Shown piece by piece: positions 31,000-42,319 of a stretch of DNA of 64,000 nucleotides. Origin of the DNA: Taeniopygia guttata (taxonomy: Eukaryota > Chordata > Aves > Passeriformes > Estrildidae). Below the pieces are notes generated by a model. The model had not been told where the DNA came from. It did no database searches and was given only the letters and a program-made list of their open reading frames with translations. The first letter of the stretch is position 1. Each line of letters opens with the position of its first letter. Made by a program: the position numbers and the translations under genes. The DNA lies in NCBI RefSeq assembly GCF_048771995.1, contig NC_133064.1, positions 24,345,001 to 24,409,000 on the forward strand. The letters run 5' to 3'.

Positions 31000-31926
31000 T
31001 GCCTTAGCGCTCTCTTGTCCCCCCTTTTGTCCCAGCTAGCTCCGTGGGGGAGGGAGCGCTGGCAACTTCGGTGTTTTCCGGCGAACCCTCGTGGGGGTCG
31101 GCCGGTGCTGCATGGGTTTTGGAGCGAGGCGAGTCCCGAGGCGAATAAAAGGAGAAAGACTTTTTCCCCCACGGGCGATATCTCGGTTTATTACGGCTTG
31201 GTTGGGAAGGCAAAAACCGAAAAGGGTGCTGTGTGCTAAGTTCGAATTTGTCCGTGCCGCCTGGCCGGTCCGGGGGCGGGGCGGCGTGCTCCGAAGCTGG
31301 CCGCAAGCCAAGGGAGGCTGCGTGCAGAGCCGCGGCGCTGCAGCCGGCACGTGCGGGAGCCGCAGCGAACGCGGCAGCGGCGGCGGCGGCGGTGAGGCTG
31401 CGGCAGCGATCCTAGGACAGTCCGAGGCAGCCGCGATCGCCCGGGGCAGTGGCAGTGGTGGCGGAGCAGATGCAAGCGGCGGCGGCTGCGGCAGTCAGGG
31501 GCCGGGCAAGAGAGAGAGCCGCGGCAGCATGCAGGAATCCGGCGGGAGAAAAGGCGGCGGGCCGGGCAGCAGCAGCAGTCGGGGGCCAGGCGGGAGAAAA
31601 AGCACCGGGGCGTCCCCAACCTGCTCTATAAGTACTGGATAGGGGAAACCCGGGGCGGCCAATGAGATAACGCCACGGGGGGACTGGGGATAGTGGGGTG
31701 CAGGGGTCCAATGGGAGATGGACAGATGGAAGGGTGCCAGGTCGTCTCCCGACCCCGCCGCGTGGCTGACAGATGGTCTGAGAGACGTAAACAGAGTGAC
31801 TCGGCACTTTCTCGGGAAGGCAAACCGTGGGGGGAAATGGGAGAACCCGGGAGGTCGTTACAGATCGCGAGGGGATACATGGAATGACCTTATACATAAT
31901 AGAACATATAATAACACAATTCCACA
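31000..31926 (-). mobile_element. 5' LTR of ERV D
   Basis: 927 bp, partner of 13669-14595, with minus-strand AATAAA at 31187-31192. The same GC-rich core gives spurious frames (31091-31642 plus and 31236-31619 minus, among others). Confidence 0.9.
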
Positions 31927-31944
31927 AAAAGGGTTTTTAAATCA

Positions 31945-32376
31945 TGGGGATTTAGGGTTAACAGGAAAATAAGCTTAGTATGCCCTGGAAAAATAATACC
32001 TTAAGCACATGAAGAACTAGTACTTGCTAGAACTGCACCTGTGTAGCTAGTACATGATAAATGATATAATTGTTAGATGTGATGATTGTTTAGTAATTAA
32101 ATATAATTACTGTTTAATCATAAGAATAATAATGAGAAACTGTGGTCAGGGACCTAAGAAAGATTACGAGAAACTCATGTCAATGTATACAATAGAACAA
32201 TATAAGTTTAGTAATTTATATGTAACTTATATAACGGTAGAATATAAAATACGTTCAGCTCGAAAGCCATGTCGGACTCAGATTTGGGTTTGTACCCCGA
32301 CTCCCAGAGCTCTTAATAAAAGCACCTGCATATAATCATATCCCGTGATTATGTGTGTTCCGGAACGCTACCAGCA
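31945..32376 (+). mobile_element. Solo LTR, unnamed AT-rich family
   Basis: A 432-bp segment from TGGGGATTTAGGG to CTACCAGCA, with AATAAA at 32315-32320 and flanks AAATCA / TAATCA, a 6-bp duplication with one mismatch. It separates two pieces of ERV E protease. There is no other copy in the window, so the ends are less certain than for other LTRs. Confidence 0.6.
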
Positions 32377-32520
32377 TAATCATCCCCTATGGGCATCAAG
32401 GCTGTATTTAGAACTGAGTACCTTGCCCTAGTATCGACTAGGAATTTTACTTCTTTCTCTGTTTCCCCAGCTTCAGATTTACAACCAGAGGGCCTGCTGG
32501 GGTAGTATCCTCCGGTCCCC
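32377..32520 (-). pseudogene. ERV E protease N-terminal fragment
   Basis: The minus strand encodes KEVKFLVDTRARYSVLN: a gammaretroviral protease active site in which the Gly of D-T-G has become Arg, which would kill catalysis. It is cut by the solo LTR at 32376 and continues at 13668. Confidence 0.8.
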
Positions 32521-34401
32521 TCTAATCCTCTTCCACATGGGCAACCACCCCTACTCTCCTTTGATTCCCTTGACCATTCTGTTTCCATTCTGGACAGTCC
32601 TTCTTCCAATGGCCCTGTTTCTTACAGTTTGCACATTGATTTCTGTCTAATAGTGGAGGGCCTTTCTTGGGTAGTCCCTGCCCTCTTTCATGGTTTTCTT
32701 TCCATTCCTCCTGCACTATTGCTATTAATTTTTTCATCCCTTGTTTATACCCCTCTTCTCTGTTGCTAAAGACTCTCCAGGCCTCCCCCAATAAAGTTTC
32801 TAAATTCCGTGCATCTGCTTCTCGGACATTTTTGAGTTTATGCCTAATATCCCCCATGGACTGTCCCAAAAATAGATTAATTATTTGTTGTAGCCCCACA
32901 TAAGATGCAGATTGCGTTTCTCAGGCGGTCTAGGAACTCTGTGGGGGATTCTGAAGGTCCCTGTTTAATAGCATGTAAAACTGACCAATTTATAGTTTTA
33001 GGCATTGCTCTTTTCACTCCCAATATAATCCAATCCTGATAATTCTTTAGCCTCTGTCTTTCTGCTGGTTGGTTTGGGTTCCAGCCTGCGTCCTGAAGTG
33101 GAAAATGTTCCTTTAGATCCACTTCTTGTTGTCTAAAGTGGTCTACTACCAGGTCCCCTGCTGTTTTTAAAAACAACTGTTTTTCTGTTTCAGTGAATGC
33201 GTCTAATAACAATAGAATATCACCCCAGTCTGGATTGTGCTGCTTCATAATGTATTGTAGATGTTTAGCAGTGTTTACTGGGTCATCTTGGTAATTTCCC
33301 GCAACCCTTTCCCATGCTTCCAAATCAAGGGCAGAGAAGGGCACCTTAACCAATATCCTTCCTCTGCTTGGTATTACTGTCTCCCATAAAGGGGCCTGCA
33401 GTATTCGTCCTCTGGTTCGGGATATTATTAGGCTGCCTGGAGGGGTTGGAGCTGGTGTCTTCTCTGATGGAGGAGTAGTAGGAGGAATAGGTGGAGTAGA
33501 TTCCATGAGACCTATTTCTCTGTCATTAGGGAGAGGTGGCAGAGGTGGTGCCAATGCCCCTCCCAGGTCCCTACCTCTTCCCCTCTGCCCTCCCAAGTGA
33601 GGGCCAACTAGGTTGGCTAGATCTTGTTCTTGTTCCTCTAGTGCTGCGCGATAAACTTTATCTGTCCTGGTGCATCTCTGTCTTATGCTACAGGCTGAGC
33701 AGCACCGTTTAAGTTCTCCCATTTTGCTTCTGTTTTCTCTTCCAAGAGCCAGACCAAGGGGGTCAGAGGGGGCTCTGATGCCACAGTCCCTTTGCCAATC
33801 AGGGTTATTTTGGAGGGAGAAAAACATATCACAGTAAGAAACCTCTTCCCATTTCCCTTCTCTCTGTAGAAACATTAGCTGTAACAGTGTGTTATATTCC
33901 AATGTACCTGTAGGAGGCCACCTTGCCCCATCCTCTAGGCAATATACTGGCCACCAATTGGAGCAATATTTAATTAGGCTTTTTTGTGGATATTCTCAGT
34001 TCAGTCAGAGAGAAAAGAGAGCGAATTCTCCTAAGTCTAGCCTGGGAAATTTAGGAGAAGGAATGAAAAAAATTATTATCTCTCTTTCTGTTCATGTTGT
34101 TTATAGATATGTTCTACCACAGTGTGCTATTCATAGTGCACCAATGGTGTGAAAGGTTTTCACTTTGATACCAATCATATTTCACCTTAGCGATCCTGGT
34201 TATAAAAGGAATGCTACTTCCTGCAAAAAGAGATTATTATTCTTTTGCCTTCTGAACCGAGTATTTTCATTCTGTCCCTGCCTCAACAGCAACACTTTTT
34301 TTATTTTCCGTGCCCCCTTTGCCCTCTATTTCTCTCCAATGTGCTAAGACACACACTAATGGGCTGGCCTTAGGTACTTCCTTACTCTGCCTGGCTCCCA
34401 T
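32521..34401 (-). pseudogene. gag: ERV E Gag, gammaretrovirus-like
   Basis: Begins MGARQS at 34401 (myristoylation glycine) and is split after about 35 codons by a solo LTR (33985-34294). Matrix resumes with a WWPVYCLEDGARWPPTGTL block near 33905-33960. A Pro-rich region follows (about 33420-33560), then capsid, with the major homology region IKQGPSESPTEFLDRLRNA at about 32920-32975, a frameshift near 32890, and one zinc knuckle CANCKKQGHWKKDC (about 32590-32640). Single knuckle, single Pro-rich linker and MHR wording are gammaretroviral. Old: several frameshifts. Confidence 0.85.
33985..34294 (+). mobile_element. Solo LTR, family H
   Basis: 310 bp, TGTGGATATTCTCAG to CAACAGCAACA, with perfect 6-bp repeats CTTTTT (33979-33984, 34295-34300). 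It contains TATAAAAGG near 34200. Inserted in the matrix part of ERV E gag. Confidence 0.9.
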
Positions 34402-35381
34402 TATTTCTTTTTAGAGCAAGCTTAGCTTACTCAGTTCCGAATGTTCAAATAGGAGTCTCAAAAATCAAAACTCTCTCTCTTTTTTTTTTTTTGTTTGTTT
34501 GTTTGCCCAGTCCCCCACAAATTTACTAACTCCTAAGGGGTTCAATCCAAACTACTGGGACTGGGGAGAAAAAAAAAAATGCCTTAGTTCTTTCTTTTGA
34601 TACTGCTGTGCCACTCCTTTACCCTTTCCCAGTCTTCTTCAAAAACCTCCCAGGTCTCAGGGACTAGGTGTCTTTTCCCACAGATCAAACTCACTATTTC
34701 ACACCTTGCATGTACCTCTTGGTTATAGTATTCCAGCAATTCAGGGGTACATGCATGACATGGAGGTCTCCATCTATATGAAGTACAATCCCCCCTCCTC
34801 TGAAACTTTCTACATCAAAGGAGAACCCAAGTTGTGTGCCAGTCTGGCTCCCAGCAAAAAACTGTGTCTGCACACAAAACAGGGAATCACCCCTTCCAGC
34901 CTCCACCTCAAGGAGTTTCTAAGCACTCTTTCAACTGGGGGTTGTTCCCAGTCAAAGGCCAGATAGCTCCTTGTTGAACTTTGGTATATCCCTCCCAAGA
35001 ATACTCTGTCTTTCCTTCCATCCTCCTGTTCTATGCCTACGCAGTCCCCTGCTGAGTGAAGATACTGACTTGGTTCAAGCTGAAACCACCTGTGTAGAGC
35101 CTGTCTTGGAGGCCAGGCTCTCTCGGCCCGGGCTCGAAGTTCAGCAGCCACTGTGGGTAAGTCACTGCTTGCTTGCAGCTAAAAAAAGGCAAGCAACAAA
35201 CCCCTTAATGCAGAGGATATCCCAGAAACAGCTTTCAACACTGAAGAGCAGTGTTGCCACACAGCAAACACTTAACTCTTAGCCCAGCTGGGCTTGCTGG
35301 CTACCTTCAGCCGGCTCCTACCCCTTAGCAAGTAGCGATGTGCGCCTGGCTCCCAGCGGCCACGGGATGGAGGTTTGCCGG
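34402..35381 (-). other. ERV E leader region with an unrecognised frame
   Basis: Upstream of E gag the minus strand carries runs of A (complement of 34480-34500) and a TGTGGGGGACTGGG stretch near 34505-34520, a possible decayed tRNA-Pro-type primer site. Further up, a 113-codon frame (34810-35151) and an overlapping 70-codon frame (34694-34906) with YLAFDWEQPP-like sequence show no family I know. They could be a pre-gag leader frame or chance. No host gene is seen. Confidence 0.35.
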
Positions 35382-36064
35382 TGTCCTAGTTTAGGGCAAA
35401 TTTGGGAGAAAGACCTCCAGAAGGAGGCCCCAGAAAACAAACCCCCACGGCCCCTCCCACCCACCTGGTTTGGGAAGAATTTTCTCGGAGAGAAGTGGAA
35501 ATGAACCTGTTTATTTAACAAACAAAATACTCCCCAGCACGAAAAAAAATGAACAACACCGGATGACAACAAAATTCTTTCACCACTCTGAAGAGATGAC
35601 AAATCCAGAAAGTCTCTCCTGGGAGTGGTCGCTGGGGATTGCTCTCTGGCACTGGGGCTGGCTGCTGCAGATCACAAAGCGCAGGCTCTCGGTGTTTCTC
35701 GGTGTTTCCCAGGTCCTAATCCGGAGCAGGTTGGAGTGATATTCAGGAAAGGGAAAGGAAAAAAAAAACATTCCAGGGAAAAAATTGGACTGCTTAGCTA
35801 AACTAACAAGCAAAAGCAAAGGCAAAAGCAGAAGCAAGAAAGCAAAGCAAGCGAGCGAAAGCCAGCAAGCAAAGCAAAGCAAAAGCAATTCAGCCAGCAC
35901 TAGCCTCTTCTAGACAACAGACCATGGGGGGAGGTGAACCGGCTGATAACAAGGCAAAACAAACCTTCACTTTCAGAGTCAGTTCTGAAAGCACAGAACA
36001 TAATATCAAACATAAACAGAACACACGATTGGGGATACCAACATCATAACGTCACCCCATGACA
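35382..36064 (-). mobile_element. Solo LTR, family K, antisense
   Basis: 683 bp, plus strand TGTCCTAG to CCCATGACA, flanked by perfect 5-bp repeats GCCGG (35377-35381, 36065-36069). It contains an imperfect GCAAA/AAGC minisatellite (about 35808-35890). Other copies: 36299-37583, 56635-57336, 61823-62508. Confidence 0.9.
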
Positions 36065-36298
36065 GCCGGCTAGCTGTCCCGCTTGTGGCCAGAGGGCAGA
36101 CATGCAAGTGGCTGCCCCTGAGTCTCTGCCGAGGCTGTTGCGGGTGGTGGTGATTGCTGTGGTGTGGGTAGCACAGCAGAGGCAGAGAGCACGAGGAAAC
36201 CGAGGCAAAGGAATAAGGGAAGGGCACTTGTCTGAATCTCCAAATCTTTAATGACGAAGTTGGGGCAGAGCAAGTGACCAAATCTGAACCTAAAGGGG
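36065..36298 (-). other. Unassigned stretch, possible R-U5 of the ERV E 5' LTR
   Basis: Between two K LTRs. The minus strand has ATTAAA at about 36247-36252 followed by 180 bases of CA-rich sequence, which could be a polyadenylation signal and U5 of an LTR lying upstream of the E leader. With no second copy this stays a guess. Confidence 0.25.
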
Positions 36299-37583
36299 TG
36301 TTATAGGGTGACGTTATGATGCTTGTATCCCCAGTCGTGTGTTTTGTTTATGTTTGATATGTTCTGTGCTTTCAGAACTGACTCTGAAAGTGAAGGTTTG
36401 TTTTGCCTTGTTATCAGCCGGTTCACCTCCCTCCATGGTCTGTTGTCTAGAAGAGGCTAGTGCTGGCTGGCTTTGCTTTGCTATTCTTTTGCTTGCTTGC
36501 TTTGCTTGCTTGCTCTTGCTTCTGCCTTTGCCCTTGCTTTTGCTTGTTAATTTAGCCAATGTTATAAATGAAAATTTGTCCAGCAAATTTAAAATGAAAA
36601 AAAAAAAAACCATTTATTTTGCAATCAAATTCTATCTAGCCAGCCACAAGGAAAGAACAGAGCCGAGCCTGGGGTCAGCCCTGGGTGTGCAACAAGGAGT
36701 CAGCCTCAGCAGAGGTTTTCCTCTATGCCCACACACCTCCATCCTGGCACAAGTGGTTTTTAAAGGGAAAATTCCGCCTGAGGCCAAGATTTCAGCAATC
36801 AGTCTTTTCTTCCATTCAGAGTCCATAGGTTAATAAGATTTTCTTTATTGGTGATGAGGAAGAACAATTCAGTGTCCAGAGTTGTGGAATCCCTTGATGA
36901 AGTTTACAGGAACGCTGCATTCACATGTATCAGCCGGAGGATTTCCATGATATCCATCTCGGGTCATTCACGCGATGATCAGCGCCTGGAGTCCCAGTAT
37001 CTCTCCAGACATGGCCCATCTCCGGGCCGAACCACACCCTCTTACTTGTAAATCAGTTTCCAATATACACCCGGTCTCGCCTGTGAGGGTGGGGGTGGCT
37101 AATACAAGCGAGCATGATCTAACAAGTATCCAATATTACACATTTCATACAAGGAATGGCGGGAATTATGTTTACTACACATAACACTAAGCAGTCCAAT
37201 TTTTTCCCTGGTCTTTTTTTTTCCTTTCCCTTTCCTGAATATCACTCCAACCTGCTCTGGACTGGAACCTGGGAAACACCGAGGAGCCTGCACTTTGTGA
37301 TCTGCAGCAGCCATCCCCAGCATCCGGACCCAGGCGAATACTCCCAGGAAAGACTTTCTGGATTTGTCACCTCTTCAGAGTGGTGAAAGAGTTTTGTAGT
37401 CATCTGGATTTAATTTTTTTTTTTGTGCTGAGGAGTGTTATGTTTGTTAAATAGGTTCATTTCCACTTCTCTCCGAGAAAATTCTTCCCGAACCAGGTTG
37501 GTGGGGGGAAGGGGCCGTGGGGGTTTGTTTTCTGGGGGCTCCTTCTGGAGGTTTTTCTCCCAAATTTGCCCTAAACTAAGACA
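36299..37583 (+). mobile_element. Solo LTR, family K, interrupted by LTR-L
   Basis: Starts TGTTATAGGGTGACG and ends CTAAGACA, with 5-bp repeats AGGGG (36294-36298, 37584-37588). An antisense LTR-L (36560-37186) is inserted next to its GCTAAGCAG segment. The minisatellite region (about 36470-36545) differs in length from other copies. Confidence 0.88.
36560..37186 (-). mobile_element. Solo LTR, family L, antisense, nested in LTR-K
   Basis: 627 bp, plus strand TGTTATAAATG to CACATAACA, matching 52992-53641 in reverse. Flanks CCAA / CTAA suggest a short, partly decayed duplication. Confidence 0.8.
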
Positions 37584-38160
37584 AGGGGTTACTTTTAAGG
37601 GATGGGGGGAACACAGGGACGATACAACCTTTGGCCAATAGGGGGGCATTAGGGGAGGGGTGCAGGGTAAGGGCTCCCCAATAGAAGCCAACATGGGGAA
37701 GGAGCAAACCTCACAGTCCAATTCTGCTCTGAGGAAGGGATGAAAGTCAGGGAACACTCCAGAACCAAAGGAGTGTGCTATCTTTGACAGACAGGGGTAA
37801 GACAAGGGAACAAGGGAGGTATACAGGCAGCTTGACATGTGGATTGACATACGTTTTGGCGGGGAAAACAGTGGCAAACAACTTAGGACTGAACCATTAG
37901 GGAAGCTGAATGGGGTACATAGACTGAACCATTACAAACTTATAACAAGGAATATTAAAACATACTACAGAAGAACCAACTGTAAAATAACCAATTACCA
38001 CAGCGATGCTTGTAAGCGGTGCTTGCAAGTCCCAATTTCTGCCACGCTCCCGCTAGCTGCACTATCAGGTAGCGGCGTTCAAAGCAACCCCACAAACCGC
38101 GGCTTGTGCCCACACGCCTGCCAGCCACGCTATCAGCCAGCTACACCTAGAGCACTTTTG
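37584..38160. other. Unassigned region left of provirus C
   Basis: About 570 bases, no gene seen on either strand. It carries one copy of the C target repeat at its end (CTTTTG, 38155-38160) and resumes at 51817. It may be part of an old LTR or plain host DNA. Confidence 0.5.
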
Positions 38161-38661
38161 TGTTGGGAAGGATAGATAAATATGATTAAGAACCACAATA
38201 GTACAGCCAGGATGAATATAATGCCCCCTACTGGCTGGACAATAACCCTCACCTACAGAGGGATCCAAAGGTCAAATGGACTGTTCCATCTCACCCCTCA
38301 GAATGTATGGTTCACCCCACACCTGTAACCCTCCCCTGAAACATCAAGTGTCTGTAACCCCATTGGCCCAAGTCCTGTTCCAGCCCACCTTGAAGCCCCC
38401 CTTGATAAGGGGTCTCCGGGGTGCCAGACGCTCTCTTGGATCTTCCCCTCTCCTCCTGGAACTTCCTCCTGGAGTCCCTGCTTCCCCCTTTGTCTCTCCC
38501 CTCCCCCATCACCTCAGGCCCAGCCACGTGCTGTGTCTAGCAGCTCAAGGCAGGGCCTCTCTGCATCCCGAATAAACCTCATTCCCCAAGAGCAACCAAC
38601 AGAGATCTCTCGCCTGTATCCACCCAAACCATCTGTGGAACCCCCTTAAAACGTCTTTACA
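38161..38661 (+). mobile_element. 5' LTR of ERV C
   Basis: TGTTGGGAAGG to GTCTTTACA, 501 bp, with AATAAA near 38570. Long frames here (38276-38575 and its antisense) are LTR sequence. Confidence 0.92.
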
Positions 38662-38664
38662 GAC

Positions 38665-38682
38665 TGGCGCCCAACTTCGGAT
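38665..38682 (+). other. Primer binding site of ERV C (tRNA-Lys type, partial)
   Basis: TGGCGCCCAACTTCGGAT, three bases after the LTR. The first 11 bases match tRNA-Lys1,2 sites and the rest diverges. Confidence 0.7.
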
Positions 38683-39235
38683 AAGACCCCACGGTGACCT
38701 GCAACCACACCCGTCTGGATGCCTTTCCAGCTTTTCTACCTGTAGGACATCTCTCCATGGACAGTAACTAAATAACCAGGTGTTTCCTCCCCATCGGCGT
38801 CATGAGCATGGCATTTCGTTGCTAGGCAGTGCCGAAGCCGGAGCTCTTTAAAAATTGCCAAGGCAATCCTCGAGCACCACGACTCGTTACCAAGTAGCGA
38901 GTTTTTGGAGCCCTTGGAGGATTTCTGCCCGTTATATCTCCGAGCACAGGTGACCGCTGCGAATCTGCAGCGACCTAAAGCTCTGCAAGGAGACTTGCCG
39001 TGGCACACTGCCATGTGCAGAGAGCATAGGCGAGCACTGCTTTGCACTGCCCGCGCTGAAGCTCTGAGGGGGGTGTCGAGCTCCCGAGCACCGGAAGCCA
39101 TCCCTGAGTGATGCCTGACCCCGGAGCTCTGAGGAGACCCCCGCGGAGAGTCCTCAGCACCGACTGCAGTGTACGTCGGAACCCGACAGAGGACCCCGCT
39201 TCCGCGACACTGAGGTGAGCCACACTGGTTTAAAA
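38683..39235 (+). other. ERV C leader
   Basis: Untranslated; a good splice donor GAG|GTGAGC lies at 39214/39215, just upstream of the gag ATG. No gene on either strand. Confidence 0.6.
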
Positions 39236-41684
39236 ATGGGACAATCCCACTCTGCATCTGATCGAGATTTCTATAAGCAACTTAACCACCTTTTACGTAG
39301 TCATAACAGTACCTTGTCTAAGAAAGAGTTAAAAAATCTTCTAGAATGGATTTTACTTAATTTTCCGAATGCCGAGCGCTCTGCTGTGTTTTGTAGAGAC
39401 TTTTGGGACTCAGTTGGAAACAGACATTTTAATGATATTTCATGGCGCGATCCCGCCGCTTGCGAACTACTTCCGGTGCATAGAACTTTGGCAGAGCTCT
39501 GCGCTTCTCAAAAGCCACTGATAGCTGCCAAATCCCCCCCTGCCGCGGCCACGCTTCCCCCGCTGAGCCACCCGGAAACCCCCCTCCCCAGCGACTACGC
39601 TGGCCATGCCGCGGCTCCCGAGCGGGCATCCCCCACCCCCGCGGCCGTCCCACCCCTCCCTGCTGCGGCCACGCCTCCCCTCCCGAGCCGCCCGGAACCC
39701 GCCCTTGCGGCGACTTCTTTCTCCCCGAACCTCTCCGCGGGCCCCGCCTTCTCCTGACCCGGCCCCCCAGCGGTGCCTGTCCCTGCTATGGTGGCTACCA
39801 TAGCCGAACTTCTACAAACTCAAAACGACGGCTATTTTGCAGGTGCAATCTCAAACATCGGCCACCATTCTGCAAGCGTTGCACGCTTTCGCCGCCGCGG
39901 CCTCCCTGCCTCTGCCGCCCCCACCCCTCCTGGACCTGCGGCCGGCACCCCTGGCGGCCGCAAACCCGACGTCGCCATGCCCCCCCACTGCAGCGCCACA
40001 GCCCACGGTTCTGGCTGAACAACCCCGGCCGCTCCCGCCGCCACCACTTCCGGGTTCCTTGCCTCTAGCACCATATCCCTCTGCATCCCTCCCTCCGCCG
40101 GATCTACATTCTACAGCTGCAACCAAAGCTACAGAGTATCCTTCCGCAGACGCCGGCTCTTCACAAGTGCTGCTGCCGATGAGCTCCACCCCTCCAACTT
40201 TTCTGCCTCAGCTAACAGCAAGCAGCACTCCACTACAGCTTGGCACAGAAACCACGCAGCGAGAGGGAGGAGGAAACAATGTGGCATCCGCTTTGACAAA
40301 TAAAGGACAGACAGAGAACTATTTCACCTCTGCAAACCCTAACCATCCTATCCCAATTTCACCAAATTCTCAGCAAAGTACTAACAATCTCCAACTGACA
40401 AACTGCCTTGAAATAAAATATGATAGCCGCAAAGAGGACAACCTGAATCCCCGAACCATGCCTGTGGTATCCAGCCAGCAACCTGCTAATCCCAGAACGT
40501 GGACATTTATCCCTTCCCAGGACTTAAAAGAGTTGAGAAAAGCGATTAATGACGGTGGCATCTCCTCTTCCCATTTCAAACAGCTGTTGAAATGTACCCT
40601 GGAGAGACACACACTCACACCACATGACTGCAAACATGTTGCCACCACATTTCTTACAGACTCACAATATATATTATGGGATCTTAAATGGAAGAGAATG
40701 CTTGCGGGGGTGCTGAGTACATATAGACAAAGTACTGATGCAGACCTTCGCACCCTTGCCTTGTCTAAATTAACAGGTGACCCACCGGATGATAAGATTG
40801 AACATCAGGTGAATTTACCCAAAATGGTGTTAGATGACATCAAGAGGATGGCTCGCAGAGCCTTTTTACAGATTCAGCCAGTGGGAACTTCTGAAAAAGC
40901 ATACAATCTAGTTACCCAAGGCTCATCTGAACCATTAACCACATTTGTAGACCGGGTAATTCAAGCTACTGAAAGGCAATGTGGTGATGATTTGGCCCGG
41001 CCAATAATGATCCCGGACATCCTCGAGAATAATGCCAACGCCCAATGCAAAAGAGTCATCAAGGCAGTAGGGAAAGAAAGACCTACAGTGCCTGAGAATA
41101 TTGAATCATACAACTATGTTGGGAGCCCACATGACGTGGCAGTCGTCCAAGCAAATGAACCCGAAGAAACTCGGGGAGACAAACTGGAAAGGGCTCTTGC
41201 AGCACAAGCACAACAGGCAGAAGCACGAGACCAAAGACTTACTGAACTTCTGGCTGCCTTGCATCTCAACTCCCAGCAACAATACAACACCATGGCTGTC
41301 ATGCAAGCTGCTCTGCATTTGGGACCTTGCTACCTCTGCAAAAAACCTGGCCACATTGTAAAGGATTGCACGGAAGTCAACAAAAGCCCACAAACGCCTG
41401 ATTTGTGCACCACCTGCAAGAAAGGAAAACATTTACCCTGGCAGTGCCGATCCAAACAAGATGCGAGTAGAAGACCCAATCCAAAAAACTCCAAGGCGAG
41501 CGCGCCGCGCCACCGCATGACAAAACAAATAGTGGCCCCCCAAACTCCCGAGGTAAAATCTGCGAATACCCCGATCCCAATGCCCTTCGCTGCATCACCA
41601 GCACAATCCCAGCTAATGACCCAAGCTTACTATCCCCAGGGACCTGGTGCACTCTGGCGACCTCCAAGCCAACAACCTTCTTAA
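39236..41684 (+). pseudogene. gag: ERV C Gag
   Basis: Starts MGQSHS at 39236, with a myristoylation glycine and a betaretrovirus-like matrix (residues 1-110), followed by Pro/Ala-rich sequence. A frameshift between about 39755 and 39840 moves to the frame of 39837-41684. That frame holds more Pro-rich sequence, capsid with TWTFIPSQDLKELRKAI, the major homology region VTQGSSEPLTTFVDRVIQA, and two zinc knuckles, CYLCKKPGHIVKDC (from 41328) and CTTCKKGKHLPWQC (from 41405). One indel is the only break seen. The frameshift heptamer to pro lies within its 3' end. Confidence 0.88.
41483..41489 (+). promoter_or_regulatory. Gag-pro -1 frameshift heptamer of ERV C (AAAAAAC)
   Basis: A AAA AAC in the correct register with gag codons (41484-41486, 41487-41489), followed at five bases by a GC-rich GGCGAGCGCGCCGCGCC stretch that can fold. 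The pro frame is -1 and open from here to 42319. Confidence 0.85.
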
Positions 41685-42319
41685 AGGATGATGGCTATGA
41701 CTATATTTCGACAGGAATCACTGGGCCTTCACAACTCCGGCAGGACTTCCTAATAGTTGGCAAAGAAAGGAATTGCATCCTGGGGTTACTCGTTCTGCCT
41801 TGTGTAATGTCTGTTAACTGCAATGAAGAACTATTAGTGCTAGCCAAGGCTTACTACCTCCCATTGCATATTCCACCTAGAACCCCTATAGCCATTGCCA
41901 TTGCACTGCCTATGGGAACCATGGACCAGATACCACCACGTTGTTTCCCAGTCGCCTCTGAAAACCCCGAGGTCCTATGGGTTCAACACATAGGTGAACA
42001 AAGACCGATGCTAACTTGTGAAATATCAAATGGCAGTGTTCGAGTCAACATCAAGGGGATGATTGACACGGGGGCAGATGTTTCTGTAATTTCTTCTTGC
42101 TATTGGCCAACTGATTGGAGGTTGGTACCTCCCCCAAGCACTCTCACAGGCATCGGAGGTGTCACTCCGTGCTTGCAAAGTGAATCTGTGATCAGCATTG
42201 AAGGGCCTGACAGGATGAAAGCATTGATTCGCCCTTATGTGGTTCAGAAACCCATCACAGTATGGGGAAGGGACTTGCTTTCTGCATGGGGAGCTAAAAT
42301 TGAGCTGGGTTTTTTGTAG
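41489..42319 (+). CDS. pro: ERV C dUTPase-like region and protease
   Basis: An uninterrupted frame of about 276 codons entered by the frameshift. The first half resembles a decayed dUTPase of betaretroviral pro (a GLLVLP...[23 protein letters not shown]-type end). The second half is an aspartic protease with [11 protein letters not shown] (catalytic Asp at about 42064) and the [11 protein letters not shown] helix. It ends at TAG 42317-42319, directly after the second frameshift heptamer. It would be made as Gag-Pro. Frame intact, though gag upstream is broken. Confidence 0.82.
   Translation, partial: LQGERAAPPHDKTNSGPPNSRGKICEYPDPNALRCITSTIPANDPSLLSPGTWCTLATSKPTTFLKDDGYDYISTGITGPSQLRQDFLIVGKERNCILGLLVLPCVMSVNCNEELLVLAKAYYLPLHIPPRTPIAIAIALPMGTMDQIPPRCFPVASENPEVLWVQHIGEQRPMLTCEISNGSVRVNIKGMIDTGADVSVISSCYWPTDWRLVPPPSTLTGIGGVTPCLQSESVISIEGPDRMKALIRPYVVQKPITVWGRDLLSAWGAKIELGFL
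42310..42316 (+). promoter_or_regulatory. Pro-pol -1 frameshift heptamer of ERV C (TTTTTTG)
   Basis: T TTT TTG in register with the last pro codons, followed at once by TAG. The RT frame is -1 and open through it. Betaretroviruses use two successive shifts, and here both sites survive. Confidence 0.8.

Larger units (their letters stand above)
13669..31926 (-). mobile_element. ERV D: betaretrovirus-like provirus containing ERV F
   Basis: Flanked by perfect 6-bp repeats AAAAGG (13663-13668, 31927-31932). It has two 927-bp LTRs, a tRNA-Lys1,2 primer site, gag, pro-pol and a residual env end, all on the minus strand. Gag has one stop and one frameshift; pro-pol is a single frame with two stops and the ERV F insertion in integrase. 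Env is almost wholly deleted. It is inserted in ERV E protease. Confidence 0.9.

Noticed and set aside
38276-38575. Frames in the C-family LTR (also at 10578-10877, 50123-50416 and 51426-51689)
   Set aside because: They recur only because the LTR recurs, on the strand opposite or parallel to transcription; no start context or motif.
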